A DNA stretch of 64,000 bases from assembly GCF_945952405.1 (NCBI RefSeq), contig NZ_CAMFIA010000018.1, positions 17,348-81,347 on the forward strand, read 5' to 3'. Below, piece after piece: positions 60,826 to 64,000 of this stretch. Position 1 is the stretch's first letter, and each line of letters opens with the position of its first letter. The stretch comes from an uncultured Stenotrophomonas sp. GTDB taxonomy: Bacteria; Pseudomonadota; Gammaproteobacteria; Xanthomonadales; Xanthomonadaceae. The notes beneath the pieces are model-generated. The model saw only the letters and a list, made by a program, of their open reading frames with translations. It was not told where the DNA came from and searched no databases. Both the position numbers and the translations under genes were made by a program.

Positions 60826-60834
60826 TGTGCAGGC

Positions 60835-61038
60835 TCAGCCGCCGCCGGTCGCAGGTGCCGAGCCGGATGCCTTGGTCGCCAGCGCGGAAAGGTTCTTGAA
60901 CAACGTTTCGAAGAACCCCTTGATCTGCTCGTTGCCGACCGCGATCAGGATGCCGGCGATGACGGCCGCCAGCAGCCCGTACTCGAGCGCGGTGACACCG
61001 TCTTCTTCTTTCAGGAATCTGCGGATGGATGCGTTCAT
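60835..61038 (-). CDS. flp: Flp-type pilin
   Basis: A 67-residue major pilin of the Tad system. The Flp motif is clear: EEDG|VTALEYGLLAAVIAGILIAVG, with cleavage after Gly by CpaA, the conserved Glu-Tyr, and a single hydrophobic helix. ATG at 61038; an upstream TTG two codons earlier is less likely. First gene of the Tad locus, preceded by a 34-codon open frame and an AT-rich promoter region. A hairpin follows it. Confidence 0.94.
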   Translation of the reverse strand: MNASIRRFLKEEDGVTALEYGLLAAVIAGILIAVGNEQIKGFFETLFKNLSALATKASGSAPATGGG

Positions 61039-61170
61039 GACCAATGTCTCCCTCTACCTGTCTGCTGATGCAGGACACCTGCGTTGGGCGGTGGCCCGGC
61101 TCCGCCGGGATCGTCCGTGGGCCCCCGCAGATCCGCGCGGAGGAAACACGGCGGGACAGCCCCGCTGTGC

Positions 61171-61272
61171 TCAAGCAGAGTGATCGTCTCCCGGCGGGAC
61201 GTCGTTCGCGCGGCCGCGACCGCGCGGCGCGGAGCCGGTGGTCGAAGTGTCGTGCGTCACGTGCATGGTCAT
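61171..61272 (-). CDS. Small open frame upstream of flp, possible leader peptide
   Basis: A 33-residue frame (MTMHVTHDTSTTGSAPRGRG..., ending GDDHSA) begins at ATG 61272 with a strong AGGGGGA ribosome site 5 bases before it. It lies 133 bp before flp in the same direction. The composition is polar and disordered-looking; no homology recognised. It could be a leader peptide for flp or a chance frame behind a purine-rich site. Confidence 0.35.
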   Translation of the reverse strand: MTMHVTHDTSTTGSAPRGRGRANDVPPGDDHSA

Positions 61273-61390
61273 GCTGTCCCCCTGGGTGTGGCCGTGTGCT
61301 GGCCGGATCACCGTGATCTCGACTTTGCCTGAATGGCGGTTGGCTGCAACCGGAACCTATATGCAAATTCGGCAGAAAATCCGCGGGCCT

Positions 61391-61418
61391 TAAATATTCA
61401 GTCTGTTTATGTGACCAA
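61391..61418 (-). promoter_or_regulatory. Candidate promoter for the Tad operon
   Basis: On the minus strand TTGGTC (-35) and TATTTA (-10) at 16-bp spacing, in the only strongly AT-rich part (about 61330-61480) of the 691-bp gap between flp and the AraC gene. Transcription would start near 61383, giving a leader of about 345 nt that includes the small frame at 61171-61272. Confidence 0.4.
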
Positions 61419-61729
61419 AATCCGTTCGCAGGCAAAACGATTCATCGACGTGCAGATAATGTGATTCACCTCGTTGGCGCATGCGAAAACCGTGCCAGTG
61501 GTGCGGACGTTTTCTTCACCTGTGTATCTGTTTTCTTCAATCCGGTGGCTGGGTTTACCTGGTTCGATTATCGGGCATACTCGGAATCAAGTCGTGGATG
61601 TTTCCCGGGCCGGTTGCATGGCAATCGTCGCCTGTATCCCGGCAACGGCAGCAGTTCCTGGAATGGTGCCGCCCTGTAAGGCAGTGGGGGCTGCACCGTG
61701 TAGCGGATCAACGGGGGGACGACACTGTC

Positions 61730-62713
61730 ATGGTCGATGGTGGTGGGGTAGGAGACAGCGACGACAGCGGCCTGCGTTCGATCGACCTGGCAACGCTGAG
61801 CGGCGTGCTTCGTGTCTGCGATGTCGAGTTGTTGCTGCTCGATGGCAATGGGCCACGGGCGGCGTTCGCTTCGCGTGTGCACGAGGAAGCCCTGTTCTGC
61901 AGCATCAGCTGTGGCTTCCATTGCCGTGGCCGTTTCATGCTGCCACCGGACTGGGCGATGCTCGGGTATCTGCATGCAACCGATGAAACGCTGAGCTGGT
62001 GCCACGGCGTGCCGCTCACGCCAGGAATGGCATTGACCATCATGCCGGAGGGCATCAGCGAGTTCACCCTGAGCCCGGGCACCCATATGACGCTGATGCT
62101 GGTGCCGGTTGCGCGGGTGCAGCGCAAGCTGACCGAGCTGAGCCTTCGCAATACGCCCCCGGCAGGACAGGCGCTGTCGCTGTTCAATCTTGCCAGCGAT
62201 TCGGCACCGCTCTCGCAGCATTACCAGCAGCTGCACCAGCAGTTGGGGCAGGGCGTCGGGCTGCAGCCGGAAGAAACCGAACGCCTTCTGCATGAGCATG
62301 TGCAGGCCCTGCTCGGGGCAGGAGCCGCCGACCGGCCCGGGTGCAGCCGTGCGCGGCGAACGCATTATCTGATCGCGCAGCGGGCCGAGAATTTCATGCG
62401 GCTCAATCTGCGTCGGAATATCTACATGAACGAGATCTGCGATGCCGCCGGGGTCAGCGAGCGCGGGCTGCGTTATGCATTCGAGGATCTGTTTGGCACG
62501 TCGCCCAATCGCTACCTGTCAATGCTGCGCCTGTGCGCGGCCTGCCGCAGCCTGTCAATGGCCGATTCCAGCCGCCGCTCGGTGAAAGCGATCGCCCTCA
62601 GCTGCGGCCTTTGGGACCTCTCGCGCTTTGCCGACAATTACCGCAAGGTCTTCGGCGAACTGCCGCGCGACACGCTGATGCGTGCGCCTGCACAACTCGG
62701 CCAGCCGGCCTGA
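61730..62713 (+). CDS. AraC-family regulator between Tad locus and ESPR protein
   Basis: A 327-residue AraC/XylS regulator. Sensor domain with CGFHCRGRFMLPPDWAMLGYLHATDETLSWC; C-terminal double HTH from residue ~220 (NFMRLNLRRNIYMNEICDAAGVSERGLRYAFEDLFGTSPNRYLSMLRL; SVKAIALSCGLWDLSRFADNYRKVFGELP), the EutR/CdhR-like type of arrangement. ATG at 61730 with GGGGGGA upstream. It is divergent from the Tad operon and just upstream of the ESPR gene, so it is the likely regulator of one or both. Confidence 0.88.
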   Translation: MVDGGGVGDSDDSGLRSIDLATLSGVLRVCDVELLLLDGNGPRAAFASRVHEEALFCSISCGFHCRGRFMLPPDWAMLGYLHATDETLSWCHGVPLTPGMALTIMPEGISEFTLSPGTHMTLMLVPVARVQRKLTELSLRNTPPAGQALSLFNLASDSAPLSQHYQQLHQQLGQGVGLQPEETERLLHEHVQALLGAGAADRPGCSRARRTHYLIAQRAENFMRLNLRRNIYMNEICDAAGVSERGLRYAFEDLFGTSPNRYLSMLRLCAACRSLSMADSSRRSVKAIALSCGLWDLSRFADNYRKVFGELPRDTLMRAPAQLGQPA

Positions 62714-62745
62714 GCCAAGCCGCTCAAGGGTTTCCCGGTGGTTTC

Positions 62746-62854
62746 TGCCGGAAATGCGTATGCGCTTGCCGATAGGGTTGCCGCTTCTGCATAACCGGCT
62801 GCCGATTCCGGCCGTGGATTTGCCGGAATGCGCGATTGCCGTGCCGGAATGAAG
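62746..62854. promoter_or_regulatory. Cluster of GCCGGAAT motifs before the ESPR gene
   Basis: GCCGGAA(A)T occurs at 62747-62755, 62822-62829 and 62843-62850, and inverted (ATTCCGGC) at 62805-62812: four copies in about 105 bp in the AraC-ESPR spacer. Clustered, partly inverted repeats of one motif suggest multimeric regulator binding. Confidence 0.5.
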
Positions 62855-62880
62855 TGCGCCGCCGCCGTTGCCGGCGCTGA

Positions 62881-62919
62881 AATGTCAGTCACCTGCCTAG
62901 CGGCAAGTCCACTGACATT
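62881..62919 (+). other. Nested hairpin in the ESPR-gene leader
   Basis: Outer stem AATGTCAGT (62881-62889) with ACTGACATT (62911-62919), inner TGCC-TAGC-GGCA in the loop. It lies 29 bp before the ESPR ATG, so it is in the leader or an operator. Confidence 0.5.
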
Positions 62920-62948
62920 CCAGTTGTTCGCCTACGGGGGAAATGCTC

Positions 62949-64000
62949 ATGAACCGCATCTACCGGCGTGTATGGAACCGCCAGCTCAATGCTCTGGTCG
63001 TGGCTTCTGAACTGGCCACCGGCGACAGCGGTGGCAGCGCCGGGCGCGATCCGCGCGCCTTCCTGCTGATGCCGACCACGCTCGCCCTGGCCCTGCTGTG
63101 CATCCTGGCGAGTGGCCACGCAGGGGCATCCGAATCCAATCAATCGCTGCGTGACCTGCAGGCGCTCGCAGCGAAGTACACCCAGCCGATGCCGGTCAAG
63201 GTCGATGCCGAAGTGGCCTTGGCGGCTGCCTCCCGGCAGGCGCAGAGCAGCCCGGCGATCAGTGCCGATGCACGGGTCGGCCTGCAGCTGAGTACCCAGT
63301 CGCTGCCGGTGGTGCGCGACGTGCTGCCGGCCACCGTGCAGGTGAAGCTGGCCGCGAACGCGGCGCCGAAGCAGGTTGCAGTTCCCACGCTGGGCGCCGA
63401 CGTGCGTGCCGATATCGGTCTGGGCAAGGCCGCGACCCGGGCAGCGCAGGTGGATGCGTCACTGGCGGCCCATGTGGCACCGGCAGCGCAGTCGCCGCTG
63501 GGCGTGGCCACGGATGCGAGGGCAAGCGCCAAGCTCGGTGTTGCTGGTGCCCAGGTAGCCTCGATCGACGCCGGCGCCAAAGCCGTGGCCGGACTCAGTG
63601 GCGCTCCTGCGGGGAGCCTCTCGGCGGTGAAGGGTTCGATCGACGGCAAGCTTGATTCGCAGCTCAAGGTCGCCGGCCACCAGATCGATGCGCAGGGCCA
63701 GGCCCGGGCGACGGCGGCGGTCACGTTGCCGGCCAAGGAAGAACTGCCGGGTGAGACCCATGACCGGGCGATCACCGCCGCGTTCGATACCGGGGTCGCC
63801 GGCAAGGTGCGCGTGCAGGCCCCCGGCGGCCAGGACGTGGTGGCCGATCGCAATCTCAAGCTGGCAGGCCAGGCGACGGTGGCTGCCCAGAACAGCGCGC
63901 TGGGCGTTGGCGGCCTCGTCGGTGGCGTGGTGGGCGCTGCGGGAGGTGCAGTGGGCGGCGCGCTTAATGGGACTGTCGGCACGGTCGGCAGTGCGGTGGG
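62949..64000 (+). CDS. ESPR-type surface protein, right end beyond window
   Basis: The first 350 codons of a long open frame cut by the window end. Residues 1-25 are an extended signal peptide region (MNRIYRRVWNRQLNALVVASE, the N-R/K-x-Y-R-x-x-W-N-x..VVASE pattern of type V secreted proteins), followed by a normal hydrophobic core (LALALLCILASGHAGA). The visible mature part is Ala/Val/Gly-rich with repeated beta-like units (ADVRADIGLGKAATRAA, DARASAKLGVAGAQVASIDAGAKAVAG) and ends in a glycine-zipper run (GVGGLVGGVVGAAGGAVGGAL). No passenger or barrel domain seen yet. Behind an AraC gene and a motif cluster. Confidence 0.82.
   Translation, partial: MNRIYRRVWNRQLNALVVASELATGDSGGSAGRDPRAFLLMPTTLALALLCILASGHAGASESNQSLRDLQALAAKYTQPMPVKVDAEVALAAASRQAQSSPAISADARVGLQLSTQSLPVVRDVLPATVQVKLAANAAPKQVAVPTLGADVRADIGLGKAATRAAQVDASLAAHVAPAAQSPLGVATDARASAKLGVAGAQVASIDAGAKAVAGLSGAPAGSLSAVKGSIDGKLDSQLKVAGHQIDAQGQARATAAVTLPAKEELPGETHDRAITAAFDTGVAGKVRVQAPGGQDVVADRNLKLAGQATVAAQNSALGVGGLVGGVVGAAGGAVGGALNGTVGTVGSAV

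Noticed and set aside
1-64000. tRNA, rRNA, integrase, transposase or phage genes
   Set aside because: Looked for and not seen; no cloverleaf or mobile-element gene can be supported in the window.

Overview
The window reads as chromosome of a Stenotrophomonas (S. maltophilia complex or close relative; Xanthomonadaceae). Evidence: very high GC coding sequence, many short GTAG-headed palindromes of the SMAG type (GTAG plus a short inverted repeat), a Xylella/Xanthomonas-type LexA box (TTAG-N6-TACT) before the mutasome genes, and gene content typical of the group. I see no tRNA, rRNA, CRISPR, insertion sequence, prophage or replication origin.

Layout. 1-2.5 kb: a class I glutamine amidotransferase cut by the left edge, overlapped by yggS (PLP homeostasis), divergent from a PtsJ-like MocR regulator with a tandem direct repeat between them. 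2.6-8.6 kb: a small membrane protein and the SOS mutagenesis cassette imuA-imuB-dnaE2 (minus strand). 8.6-13.7 kb: secreted cyclase-family hydrolase, DsbA-like protein, LysR regulator, sterol-desaturase-type membrane hydroxylase, AraC regulator and a VOC protein, separated by GTAG repeats. 14-16.8 kb: a secreted GH3 glycosidase with an unusual N-terminal domain. 16.9-19.7 kb: LysR regulator divergent from an MFS pump and an NTF2-like protein, with a clean LysR-type dyad between them. 19.8-26.5 kb: alpha-amino-acid ester hydrolase, a large secreted protein of unknown function, AraC regulator, SDR oxidoreductase, and MgtC/SapB protein behind a strong leader hairpin.

26.6-32.1 kb is a complete lactate operon, lldP-lldR-lldD-dld, with two LldR-type operators (TGGT-N3-ACCA) upstream. 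It imports lactate and oxidises both enantiomers to pyruvate. 32.2-49.1 kb is a mixed set: I78 protease-inhibitor lipoprotein, CDP-diacylglycerol pyrophosphatase, acetyltransferase, TonB-dependent receptor, two amidohydrolases, an ankyrin protein, a LytS/LytTR two-component pair, a BAAT-type hydrolase and small secreted proteins.

49.2-61.3 kb is a minus-strand Tad/Flp pilus locus in the order flp-cpaA-tadE-cpaB-cpaC-cpaE-cpaF-tadB-tadC-tadD-DUF3613-tadG. It encodes pilin, prepilin peptidase, secretin, ATPase, inner-membrane platform and pseudopilins, i.e. surface attachment. A divergent AraC regulator (61.7 kb) separates it from an ESPR-type surface protein (from 62.9 kb) that runs off the right edge. 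Its upstream region holds a repeated GCCGGAAT motif and a nested hairpin.

The most interesting signals beyond ordinary annotation are a degenerate nuclease-like domain fused to the GH3 enzyme, a two-copy 60-70 bp hairpin family with a compensatory base-pair change, a hairpin that hides the mgtC-type ribosome binding site, the MocR direct repeats, and the regulatory region before the ESPR protein.
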